Of a stretch of DNA of 9,780 nt, positions 1 through 7,181 are shown piece after piece. The position numbers and the translations under genes were made by a program. The notes below the pieces were generated by a model. It saw nothing but the letters and a program-made list of their open reading frames with translations. It searched no databases and was not told where the DNA came from. The stretch's first letter is position 1. Every line of letters begins with the position of its first letter. The stretch is from contig RGVT01000071.1 of the NCBI GenBank assembly GCA_010027105.1, positions 1-9,780 of the forward strand. The letters run 5' to 3'. The DNA comes from Planctomycetia bacterium (GTDB lineage: Bacteria > Planctomycetota > Planctomycetia > Pirellulales > UBA1268).

Positions 1-1420
1 GGATCGCGTCGGCCTCCCCCGCCCCCACGACGCGCACCACCACGCTCGAGCCCACGGCGTAGCGGTCGCGGTCGACGAGCAGCCGGGCCCGGCGCGAGCC
101 CCGCAGCAGCCGCCCCTGCGAGACGTGCCGCACGAGCTGTGTCGCGAACCGCTCGTAGGCGGCGTCGTCGATCCCGCGCAGCCTCCACGTCTCGCCGCTG
201 CCGAGGAAGAACACGCTGCCGGAGCCGTAGAACTGCCCTGCCATGTAGACGGGGTTCGTCGCGCCGTCGGCCCCCGCGGCTCCGGCGCGGGCGTAGACGG
301 TGGCCCCCGGCTTGGCCGCCGTCGAAGCACAGCAGGAATAGACTCCGCGGAACTCGTCCCACACGGCCTCGCTCGCAACGCGGCTCGCGGCCAGCCAGAG
401 AAACTCGGCGTCCCGGCCGTCGGGCGTGAACAGGAGCGGCATCGGGTCCGCCCGGTCGTGCGGGCCGCCGACCGCGGCCTGCGCCGCGCGGCGCAGCTCG
501 ACGGGATGCAGGCCGCGCAGCACCGTCGTCTGCGGATCGGCGAGCCACGACTCGGTGAACACGTTGCCGGCCACGAGCACGAGCCCCGCCGAGTCGCGGG
601 CCACCCAGCGCTCCAGCCGGGCCTGGGCGGAGGCGTCGAGCAGCCGCCAGTCGTAGTCGAAGGCCACGATCGCGTCGTACTCGGCGAGCTCCTCGGCGGT
701 GGCGGGAAAGCCGCCCAAGATCCGGCGGGCGTCCTGCGAGACGCCTTCGGTCGCCGTGCCGAGGAGCACGTCCACCGCGAAGCTCTTGTCACGTTCCAGG
801 ACGTTGCGCATGAACTGGTATTCCCGCGCCGGCCCCCCGGCCATGAGCAGCACCTGCGTGACGCGGTCGACCACCTCCACCTCGGCCGCCTGCGCGTCGT
901 CGGTTGGCACGCCGTCGCCGGGCGGGGCCGCGACCCGCACGAGGAGGTCGCGGCGGCCCGCGGCCTCGAGGCCGGGCACGTCGAACCGGGCGGGGGAGAG
1001 CGCGCCGTCGGCGTCGAGGACCACGTCGCGGGCGTCGATCACACGGCCCGGCCCCGCACCGTCGGCCTCCACCAGTTCCACCCGCACCGTCCGCCCCGCG
1101 AGTCCCTGCGCCTGCAGGTAGCCGGTGACGGTGAACCGGTCGCCGGGAAACACCCGGGCGGGGGCCACGACGTCGGCCACGCGCACGTTGGGTGGGAGCG
1201 TGTCGGAGCCGATGCCGACGGCGTGGACGGGCACCCGCGCCGCGACGAGCGCCGCCGTCGCCGCCGCCGGGTCGAGCCCGGCGTTGTTCGCGCCGTCGGA
1301 GATCAGCACCACCCCCGCGAGCGTGCCGGGGGGCTCCTGGTCGACGACGTGCTCGAGCGCGGCGCCGACGCGGGTTTCGTACCCCCGGGGCGCGAGGCGG
1401 TCGCGCCAGGCCGCGGGAGG
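1..1420 (-). CDS. Membrane VWA / GATase-like-fold protein, downstream part (interrupted, runs off left edge)
   Basis: This is the continuation of the gene that starts at 1959, in a different frame, open for 473 codons with no stop before the window edge. It begins with native-looking sequence after the inverted copy at 1423-1492 (AAWRDRLAPRGYETRVG). Next comes the second half of a VWA domain, including GVVLISDGANNAG and a VHAVGIGSD strand. A beta-sandwich-like region follows (RVFPGDRFTVTGYL). Then comes a segment resembling the class I glutamine-amidotransferase-like fold (VTQVLLMAGGPAREYQFMRN to GLVLVAGNVFTESW), seen in many planctomycete VWA membrane proteins. The last visible part reads YMAGQFYGSGSVFFLGSG and DDAAYERFATQLVRHVSQ. 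No catalytic Cys-His-Glu triad is evident, so an enzyme role is not claimed. The C-terminus lies outside the window. Recognition of the family is firm; function is only inferred from the MoxR-VWA context. Confidence 0.8.
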
Positions 1421-1422
1421 CA

Positions 1423-1492
1423 CGCCTCGACGACGCGGCCTCGTTCGAGCCCGATTCGAACGCGCTCGCCGGCGTTTCACTCCTCCATCCGC
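1423..1492 (-). repeat. 70-bp inverted copy of 2056-2125 inside the VWA gene
   Basis: The reverse complement of this segment is identical over 70 bp to 2056-2125. The match ends abruptly on both sides (next base t versus g on one side, g versus a on the other). It lies inside the VWA gene, where it brings in a TGA stop (1477-1479) and separates two different frames of the same gene. The copy at 2056-2125 fits its own reading frame and protein family, so this one is the secondary copy. Confidence 0.95.
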
Positions 1493-1959
1493 CACAGCGA
1501 CACCTCGTGGGTGCCCGCGAGGGCCTCCAGCAGCCCGCCGGACTCGAGGGCCGCGACGGCCCGTTCGGCCCGCGTGCGGCCCCCCGCCGCGGCGGCGTCG
1601 CGGCCATCGTCGATCGTCATGCTGGCGCTGGTGTCGACGAGCACGGCGACCCGCGAGGGAAACACCACCTCGTGCTCGGCCGTGCGCTCGAAGTCGAGGT
1701 AGGCCGCCGCCAGCGCGGCGATCGCGCCGAGCCGCAACGCCGCCAGCACAGCCCCAGCGCCGCGCGGCAGGTCGGCCGAGTCGCGCCGGGAGAGCCAGAG
1801 CACGAACGCAGCCAGCGCCGCCAGCAGCGCCACCAACAGCGGCATCTGCCACCACTGTGAGAAGCCCTCCACGAACGCGCTCGTGATCCTGTGGTGCACC
1901 GCGTCGGTGACGGCCAGCGGCAGCGGCGGAAGCGGGGGGATGCAGGGCATGGGGGGCAC
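1477..1959 (-). CDS. Membrane VWA protein, N-terminal part (interrupted by inverted copy)
   Basis: This is the N-terminal part of the last gene of the operon. I chose the GTG at 1959, 4 bp after the stop of the BatA-like gene; the ATG at 1950 is an equally possible start. After a proline-rich leader there are two predicted membrane helices (about residues 39-57 and 70-88). The VWA domain then begins with VAVLVDTSASM, whose D109, S111 and S113 form the MIDAS metal-site motif DxSxS. The frame ends at TGA after LWRMEE, but that stop lies inside a 70-bp inverted copy of the neighbouring gene (1423-1492). Native sequence therefore stops at about W156. The downstream half of the VWA domain is present in another frame (1-1420), so the real protein is probably a single large membrane protein. 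Relatives usually have additional residues between these halves, so the inverted copy may have replaced sequence rather than only been inserted. Confidence 0.8.
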   Translation of the reverse strand: MPPMPCIPPLPPLPLAVTDAVHHRITSAFVEGFSQWWQMPLLVALLAALAAFVLWLSRRDSADLPRGAGAVLAALRLGAIAALAAAYLDFERTAEHEVVFPSRVAVLVDTSASMTIDDGRDAAAAGGRTRAERAVAALESGGLLEALAGTHEVSLWRMEE

Positions 1960-1963
1960 GGCG

Positions 1964-4195
1964 TCAGGCGGGGCGGCGGCCGCCCGGCAGGTGGTAGCTC
2001 GCGAAGAAGGAGACGATCTGCTCGGCGAGCAGGATCGCGAGCAGCGCGTGGAGGAGCGGATGGAGGAGTGAAACGCCGGCGAGCGCGTTCGAATCGGGCT
2101 CGAACGAGGCCGCGTCGTCGAGGCGGAACGGCACTCCGGCGAGCGTGCGGTCGAGCCGCTCGCGGCCGATCCGCTCCAGCCGCCCCTCGTCCGGTGTCAC
2201 GTTGACGGCGCAGGCCCGCTCCCGCTCCGATCCGTCGAGCCGCTTCCAGCGGGCCACGTAGCCGCCGGCCGCGGCCGCGGGAATCCGGGCGACCAGCCGG
2301 CCGTCGGCGCCGACCGCCGCGGTCTGGTGCACGACGGCACCCTGGGGGGGCGCGGTGAAGTCGACCTCGTGCGCGTCGGCGGCCGCGTCGAGCGCCACCT
2401 CCACCTGCGCGCCGACCTCGAGCGATTCGGCCCGGCGCCGCGCCGCCGCCAGGTGGCTCTCGAGCTCGAGCATCACCACGACCCAGCTCGGATTGCCGCG
2501 GGCCCAGTTGTTCCAGGTGGGCGCGGCCGTCGAGAGCACGGCGACCACGAGCCCCGCCCCGAACGGCTGCTCCACGACGAGGGGCGCTCCCGTGCGCAGC
2601 GACAAGAGCCGGCGCAGCCCCGCGCCCGCCGCCGGCTCGAAGCCGCGCTCCACCGCGAGGTAGCGGTCGACCCGCACCGCGTCGAGGAGCGGATTGCGCT
2701 GGCCGGAGAGCACGGCCACCACCGGATGATCCTCGACCCGCACGTCGGGGCCGTCGGCGGCGTGGCCGAGGTCGACCGGTCCGGCCAGCGGCACCGGGTA
2801 GAGGCCGGCGCCGGCCCGATGGAGCGTGCGGTTGACGGTGTCGGCCTGCGTGCGCGGGCCCCCGAAGAAGACCGCACCTCCCCCGGCCTTCACGTAGGCC
2901 TCGAGGGCGGCGACCTCGGGAGGGTCGAGCCGGGGCACGTCGAGCAGCCAGATGCAGTCGAACGCGGCGAGGTCGAGGCTGGCCAACGCCCGCGGCGGCT
3001 CGATCCGCGGCCGCAGACCGGTGGGGGCGCCGGCGCCCGGCGCGAGCGCGGTCGACAGATAGAACGCGTCGCCGCCGCGGCCGGCGTCCGCGTCGCCGTC
3101 GACGAGGAGCACGTCGACCCGGTCGGCCACGTCGAGGGCCAGCGTCCGCAGGTTGTCGGCCGGCACGGCGTCGGCGGGGATCCGGGCGTCGACGAGGTGG
3201 CTGCCGGCCGTGGAAAACCGCACGTCGAACCGGCGCGCGGCGACGCCCCCGGCGGGGATGTCGTCGATCCGCACGCCCGGCCGCGCGGCGCCGTCCTCGC
3301 GCAGCTCGACGGTCACGCCGGCGACGGGCCGGCCGGAGTCGTTGCGGACGGCCACCTCGACCGGCACCACGACGCCCGTGGCCGGCACCCCGCCGGCCAC
3401 CTCGAGTCGCTCGACCGTGAGGTTGCCCGCTCCGGGCTCCGCCGCGCAGTCGACAAGCCGCAGTTGCACGCCGGCCGCCGCCAGCCGCCGCAGCGACTCC
3501 GCGACCTCGTCGGCGGCCTTCCAGTCGCGGGAGCGGAAGTCGCTCACCAGCCAGAGCACGCGGCCGGAATCGGCGCCGCTCGAGAACAGGTCGAGCGCCA
3601 TCTGCAGGGCGGCCCGGGGTCCGGTGCCCGTCTCCGCCGGCGCGGCGCGGGCGAGCTCGTCGCGCAGCCGCTGCACGAGCGCGGGCGAGACCGCCTCGCG
3701 GTCGAGATCGGGCCGCGGCAGGCCGCCCGCAGGCGGGGCGACGCACCGCGAGAACCGGGCCAGCGTGAGTTCGTGCCCGCCGGACGATGCGGCCAGGTCG
3801 CCGGCGATCCGCTCCACCACGCCCCGGCCGCGGTCGAAGGCCGACGACTCGCCGAGGCGGTCGCCCGCCGACAGGTCGCCCATCGAGTAGCTGTCGTCGA
3901 GGAGCACGAGATGGCTCGTGCGGCCGCTGCCCAGGAGCTGCCCCAGCGCCCCGTGCCAGCGCGGCTGCGCGAGCGCCAGCACGACGCCCGCCACCGCCGC
4001 CACCCGCAGGCACATGAGCAGGATCTGCCTGAGCAGCACCCGCGTGCGATACCGCTTCTGGCTGGCGAGGAGAAACTCCATCGCGGCCCAGCGCACCCGC
4101 CGGTGCCGCAGCAGGTTGATGAGGTGGATCAGCACCGGGGCCGCAGCGAGCGGCAGCCCCCACCAGACGAGCGCGGGAAAGTCGAACGTGGGCAT
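1964..4195 (-). CDS. BatA-like membrane protein with VWA and GATase-like-fold regions
   Basis: This 743-residue protein starts at ATG 4195, 3 bp after the DUF58 stop. The N-terminus matches the BatA/aerotolerance N-terminal domain (TIGR02226 type): a helix at about residues 8-27, the conserved LIHLINLLRHRRVRWAAMEF stretch, and a second helix at about 55-76. A VWA domain follows, with MIDAS motif D100-D-S102-Y-S104-M and a later LWLVSDFRSRDW strand. A beta-sandwich-like middle comes next. A GATase-like fold follows at about residues 345-470 (VDVLLVDGDAD, CIWLLDVPRL, GGGAVFFGG). A C-terminal membrane helix (SLLHPLLHALLAILLAEQIV) lies close to the end. The protein is therefore anchored at both ends, with the large domain probably outside the cytoplasm. 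It is inferred to be a target or partner of the co-encoded MoxR ATPase. The frame is intact; its 3' part is the source of the inverted copy at 1423-1492. Confidence 0.9.
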   Translation of the reverse strand: MPTFDFPALVWWGLPLAAAPVLIHLINLLRHRRVRWAAMEFLLASQKRYRTRVLLRQILLMCLRVAAVAGVVLALAQPRWHGALGQLLGSGRTSHLVLLDDSYSMGDLSAGDRLGESSAFDRGRGVVERIAGDLAASSGGHELTLARFSRCVAPPAGGLPRPDLDREAVSPALVQRLRDELARAAPAETGTGPRAALQMALDLFSSGADSGRVLWLVSDFRSRDWKAADEVAESLRRLAAAGVQLRLVDCAAEPGAGNLTVERLEVAGGVPATGVVVPVEVAVRNDSGRPVAGVTVELREDGAARPGVRIDDIPAGGVAARRFDVRFSTAGSHLVDARIPADAVPADNLRTLALDVADRVDVLLVDGDADAGRGGDAFYLSTALAPGAGAPTGLRPRIEPPRALASLDLAAFDCIWLLDVPRLDPPEVAALEAYVKAGGGAVFFGGPRTQADTVNRTLHRAGAGLYPVPLAGPVDLGHAADGPDVRVEDHPVVAVLSGQRNPLLDAVRVDRYLAVERGFEPAAGAGLRRLLSLRTGAPLVVEQPFGAGLVVAVLSTAAPTWNNWARGNPSWVVVMLELESHLAAARRRAESLEVGAQVEVALDAAADAHEVDFTAPPQGAVVHQTAAVGADGRLVARIPAAAAGGYVARWKRLDGSERERACAVNVTPDEGRLERIGRERLDRTLAGVPFRLDDAASFEPDSNALAGVSLLHPLLHALLAILLAEQIVSFFASYHLPGGRRPA
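2056..2125 (+). repeat. Source arm of 70-bp inverted repeat (3' part of BatA-like gene)
   Basis: This is the partner of 1423-1492 in opposite orientation, 563 bp away. On the minus strand it encodes part of RLDDAASFEPDSNALAGV just before the C-terminal membrane helix of the BatA-like protein. The reading frame is uninterrupted through it, so this is the original location. Confidence 0.95.
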
Positions 4196-4198
4196 GCG

Positions 4199-5098
4199 TC
4201 AGGCCGGCATCCGGGCGCGGCGGGAGAGGAACTTGACGAGCGCCGCGTCGAGTGGTTCGCAAGTGCGCACGAGCGAATAGTCGCAACGGGCCGCCGCGGC
4301 GCGGCGCCGGGACTCCGCGAGAAACTCCTCGAGCGCCGCCAGGTAGCCGGCCCGCAGGGCCCGCGGGTTGCACGCCAGCTCCGCGGCGATCTCCAGCCCC
4401 TCGAACCGTGTCGGGCCGTCGAATGGAAACTCGAGCTCGTCGTCGTCGAGGACGTGCAGGAGCACGAGGTCGTGGCCGCGGCGGCGGAGGAACCGCAACC
4501 CCTGGAACACGCCGTCTCGATCGCCGAGCAGGTCGGAGACCACCACCACGAGCCCGCGGCGCGGGAGCGTCTCGGCGAGCGAGCGCAGCACCGGGAGGAA
4601 GGCGGTGCCGCGGCCGCCGCGGGGCGTCTCCAGCACCTCGACCACGCTCGCCAGCTGCGACCGCTTCGTCCGCGCCGGCACGCTCGCCCGCACCCGGTCG
4701 TCGAACACGGTGCAGCCGGCGGCGTCGCCGTGGGAGAGCGCGAGCCAGGCGAGGCTGGCGGCGAGGGTCGCGGCGCAGTCGTACTTCGAGAGCGGGCCCG
4801 AGGCGTAGTCCATGCTCGCCGACGCGTCGACGACGAGCGCGAGCCGGAGGTTGGTCTCCTCCTCGAACTCCTTGACGTACAGGCGGTCCTGCCGCCCCCA
4901 CACCTTCCAGTCGACGCGGCGCAGGTCGTCGCCGCGGACGTATTCCCGGTGCTGGAGGAACTCCACGCTCTGCCCCTTGAAGGGGCTCGCGTGGAGGCCG
5001 GCCAGGACGCCCTCGACGACCGCCCTGGCGCGCAGCTCGAGCCGGGCGATCCGGGCGATCGCCTCAGGATGCAAATATCGTCTGGAAGCGGGCGTCAC
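4199..5098 (-). CDS. DUF58 domain-containing protein (VWA-like fold)
   Basis: This is a 299-residue cytoplasmic protein of the DUF58 family, near the family's usual length. The diagnostic block is SVEFLQHREYVRGDDLRRVD at about residues 44-63, followed by WKVWGRQDRLYVKEFEEE. A VWA-like segment follows with LALVVDASASM, in which D91, S93 and S95 give an intact MIDAS motif. Further on come GTAFLPVLRSL and LVVVVSDLLGD. The GTG at 5098 is chosen as start because it gives the usual short leader before YLHPEAIARI; it overlaps the MoxR gene by 35 bp. A TTG at codon 9 is an alternative. DUF58 genes nearly always follow MoxR genes, and the overlap suggests translational coupling. The molecular role is unknown; an adaptor between MoxR and the membrane VWA proteins is inference. 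Confidence 0.93.
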   Translation of the reverse strand: MTPASRRYLHPEAIARIARLELRARAVVEGVLAGLHASPFKGQSVEFLQHREYVRGDDLRRVDWKVWGRQDRLYVKEFEEETNLRLALVVDASASMDYASGPLSKYDCAATLAASLAWLALSHGDAAGCTVFDDRVRASVPARTKRSQLASVVEVLETPRGGRGTAFLPVLRSLAETLPRRGLVVVVSDLLGDRDGVFQGLRFLRRRGHDLVLLHVLDDDELEFPFDGPTRFEGLEIAAELACNPRALRAGYLAALEEFLAESRRRAAAARCDYSLVRTCEPLDAALVKFLSRRARMPA

Positions 5099-6113
5099 GC
5101 GTGAGCTCGTCCTCGCGGGCGGGGGTGGATTCGATGATCCGGCGGATGATGGCGTCGGGGGTCACGCCCTCGCTCTCGGCCGCGAAGCCGACCACGATCC
5201 GGTGGCGGAGCACCGCCGGGGCGAGCGTCTGGAGGTCGTCGACGGCCACGTGGCTGCGGCCCTGGAGGAGCGCCCTGGCCTTCGAGCCCACGATCAGGAA
5301 CTGCACGGCCCGCGGGCCCGCGCCCCACGAAAGCTGGTCCGACACGAAGTCGGGCACGCCCTTCTCGCCGGTCCTCGTCTGGCGGACGAGCGCCAGGGCG
5401 TAGCGGACGAGATGGTCGCTGATCGGCACCTCGCGCACGCTCCGCTGCAGCGCGAGGATGTCGGCGGCCGAGAGCACGGGCCGGGCCTCCTCCACCTCCG
5501 CGCCGGTCGTGCGCCGGGCGATCTCGAACTCCTCCTGGAACGACGGGTAGTGGACCCGCACCTTGAACATGAAGCGGTCCTGCTGGGCCTCGGGCAGCGG
5601 ATAGGTCCCCTCCTGCTCGATCGGATTTTGCGTCGCCAGCACGAAGAACGGGTCGACGAGGCGGTGCCGCACGCGGCCTACGCTCACCTGCCGCTCCTGC
5701 ATCGCCTCGAGCAGCGCGGCCTGGGTCTTGGGGGGCGTGCGGTTGATCTCGTCGGCGAGCACGACGTTGGCGAACAGCGGTCCCTCGAGAAACCGCAGCT
5801 GCCGGGTGCCGCTGGAACGGTCCTCCTCGAGCACGTCGGTGCCGAGGATGTCGGCCGGCATGAGGTCGGGCGTGAACTGGATGCGGCTGAAGGAGAGGTC
5901 GAGGCTCCTGGCCAGCGTGCTGACCATCAGCGTCTTGGCGAGGCCCGGCACGCCCTCGAGCAGACAGTGCCCCCGGCTGAAGAGCGAGATCAGCAGCTCC
6001 TCCACCACTTCGTGCTGGCCGACGATGACGCGCGAGAGCTGCTCGAGGATGCGGTCGTGGGCCTCGTGCAGCCGCTCGACGGCGGAACCGAGGCTGGCGG
6101 CGGGATCGTTCAT
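5064..6113 (-). CDS. MoxR-family AAA+ ATPase
   Basis: This is a 349-residue AAA+ ATPase of the MoxR family (AAA_3 type), close to the usual family length. Visible motifs are Walker A GVPGLAKT (residues 54-61), Walker B VVLADEIN (about 117-124), sensor 1 ATQNP (150-154), EAQQDRF (165-171) and the C-terminal lid with LRHRIVVGFAAE. ATG 6113 is supported by a GGAG ribosome binding site 5 bp upstream. MoxR proteins are hexameric, chaperone-like ATPases thought to remodel or activate VWA-domain partners. Here the next three genes encode DUF58 and two membrane VWA proteins. The C-terminal end overlaps the DUF58 start by 35 bp. The family call is certain; the client and pathway are not known. The name moxR is not assigned because the family is broad. 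Confidence 0.96.
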   Translation of the reverse strand: MNDPAASLGSAVERLHEAHDRILEQLSRVIVGQHEVVEELLISLFSRGHCLLEGVPGLAKTLMVSTLARSLDLSFSRIQFTPDLMPADILGTDVLEEDRSSGTRQLRFLEGPLFANVVLADEINRTPPKTQAALLEAMQERQVSVGRVRHRLVDPFFVLATQNPIEQEGTYPLPEAQQDRFMFKVRVHYPSFQEEFEIARRTTGAEVEEARPVLSAADILALQRSVREVPISDHLVRYALALVRQTRTGEKGVPDFVSDQLSWGAGPRAVQFLIVGSKARALLQGRSHVAVDDLQTLAPAVLRHRIVVGFAAESEGVTPDAIIRRIIESTPAREDELTRDARFQTIFAS

Positions 6114-6118
6114 GGATG

Positions 6119-6122
6119 CTCC
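6119..6122 (-). promoter_or_regulatory. Ribosome binding site of the MoxR gene
   Basis: On the minus strand GGAG lies 5 bp before the ATG at 6113, in the 28-bp gap after the toroid gene. It is the clearest Shine-Dalgarno match at a gene start in this operon and decides the MoxR start. Confidence 0.7.
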
Positions 6123-6141
6123 GAGGGGAAGGAGGGGGCGG

Positions 6142-7173
6142 TCAGCGCTGGTAGATCGGCAGCGTACCGTTTTCCAGCTGCAGGATCGTCAGGTTGGTGG
6201 CCGTGGTGTACACGGGGCCGATGTAGCCCTGCGGCCAGAAGAGCAGTTCCCCCTCGGCCTGGGCCTCGGATACGAGCCGTTTCTCGATCTGGTCGCGGTA
6301 CGCCTCCCACTTTCGCCCCCCCTCGCGGTACATCACCTGGGCGTAGTAGAAGTGGGCGTAGTGCCAGTGGCCGAAGCCGTTGTTGGCAATGTTGCCCAGG
6401 TGCTTCTCGGCGTAGTCGAGCATCCGCGGCACGTGCGTGTCGTCCTCCTCGCCGGCGTTGAACAGGCAGGCGATCGCGGCCGCCGAGATCGCCGGCCGGC
6501 CGCCGCCCCCCTTCGAGCTGTACTGCACGCCGCCGTCGGGCATGGTGCACTTGTGGATGTAGGCGATCGCCCGCTCGATGATCTCCCGCGGCACGGGGAT
6601 GCCGGCGTTGCGGCAGCCGCGCAGCCCCTGCACCTGGGTGATCGTGGTCGAGCCCTCGTCGAAGTTGTTGCCGTCCTTCGCGCTCACGTAGCCCCAGCCG
6701 CCGTCGGCCGTCTGCGCGCGGCCCGCGAACTCGACTGCCTTCGTGAGCACCCGCACGAGTTCCTCCCGGCGGCGCTCGTCCTCCTCCTCGCCGACCACCT
6801 GCGAGAGGAAGAGCATCGAGAAGCCGTGGCCGTAGGTGTAGCGGTCGTCGGTCTTGGGGTCGCCGATCAGCCCGTTGACCCGCGAGCGGCTCACGAGGTA
6901 GTCGACCGCCAGGCGGATGGCGTCGGCGTGGCGGCCCTGGGTGGTCGTGGACCCCTCGAGCAACAGCGCCGTGCCCGCCAGGGCCGTCATCGCCGTGGGA
7001 TAGCGGCCGTCGTTGGCGGACCAGCTCCCGCGGCGCGACTGCCGGCGGACGAGCCAGTCGAGCCCCCGCGTGACCGTCCGCTCGACCCCGTCGTCGAGCG
7101 CGGCGGCCCGGGCCGCCGGCGGGGCCGGGGCGGCGGCGAGCAGGCAGGCGAGGATGACGCGGCGCGGCAGCAT
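6142..7173 (-). CDS. Secreted prenyltransferase/squalene-oxidase-repeat (alpha/alpha toroid) protein
   Basis: This 343-residue protein starts at ATG 7173, 8 bp after the propeller gene's stop. It has a signal peptide (MLPRR, then VILACLLAAAPAPPAARAAA), with cleavage likely near residue 25. The mature part carries QW-like repeats of the alpha/alpha-toroid family: LDWLVRRQSRRGSW (38-51), AQTADGGWGY (153-162) and MPDGGVQYS (211-219). Other conserved blocks are YTYGHGFSMLFL (112-123), DEGSTTITQVQGLR (172-185), RPAISAAAIA (226-235) and the C-terminal GPVYTTATNLTILQLENG. The DxDD motif of squalene-hopene cyclases is absent and the protein is about half their length, so cyclase activity is not supported. 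Its placement just upstream of MoxR is one I associate with planctomycete genomes. Function is unknown; a periplasmic binding or structural role alongside the VWA proteins is a guess. Confidence 0.9.
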   Translation of the reverse strand: MLPRRVILACLLAAAPAPPAARAAALDDGVERTVTRGLDWLVRRQSRRGSWSANDGRYPTAMTALAGTALLLEGSTTTQGRHADAIRLAVDYLVSRSRVNGLIGDPKTDDRYTYGHGFSMLFLSQVVGEEEDERRREELVRVLTKAVEFAGRAQTADGGWGYVSAKDGNNFDEGSTTITQVQGLRGCRNAGIPVPREIIERAIAYIHKCTMPDGGVQYSSKGGGGRPAISAAAIACLFNAGEEDDTHVPRMLDYAEKHLGNIANNGFGHWHYAHFYYAQVMYREGGRKWEAYRDQIEKRLVSEAQAEGELLFWPQGYIGPVYTTATNLTILQLENGTLPIYQR

Positions 7174-7181
7174 GCGGGGGA

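Noticed and set aside
125..1702. Long open frame on the plus strand
   Set aside because: It is the mirror of the minus-strand VWA gene. The composition is Arg/Gly/Ala/His-rich with no recognisable motif, as expected for antisense frames in very GC-rich DNA.
1423..2125. Invertible phase-variation segment between the 70-bp inverted repeats
   Set aside because: Flipping 1493-2055 would replace the BatA-like C-terminal helix with antisense sequence and would not repair the next gene. There is no recombinase gene nearby.
1617..4901. 1094-codon open frame on the minus strand
   Set aside because: It runs out of register through two intact genes, is dominated by Arg/Ala/Gly, and shows no domain.
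2327..5104. 925-codon open frame on the plus strand
   Set aside because: It lies opposite the well-supported BatA-like and DUF58 genes and has no family character. Length alone is not evidence at this GC content.
6114..6141. Internal promoter before the MoxR gene
   Set aside because: The 28-bp gap has only a ribosome binding site; no -35/-10 pair can be made out.
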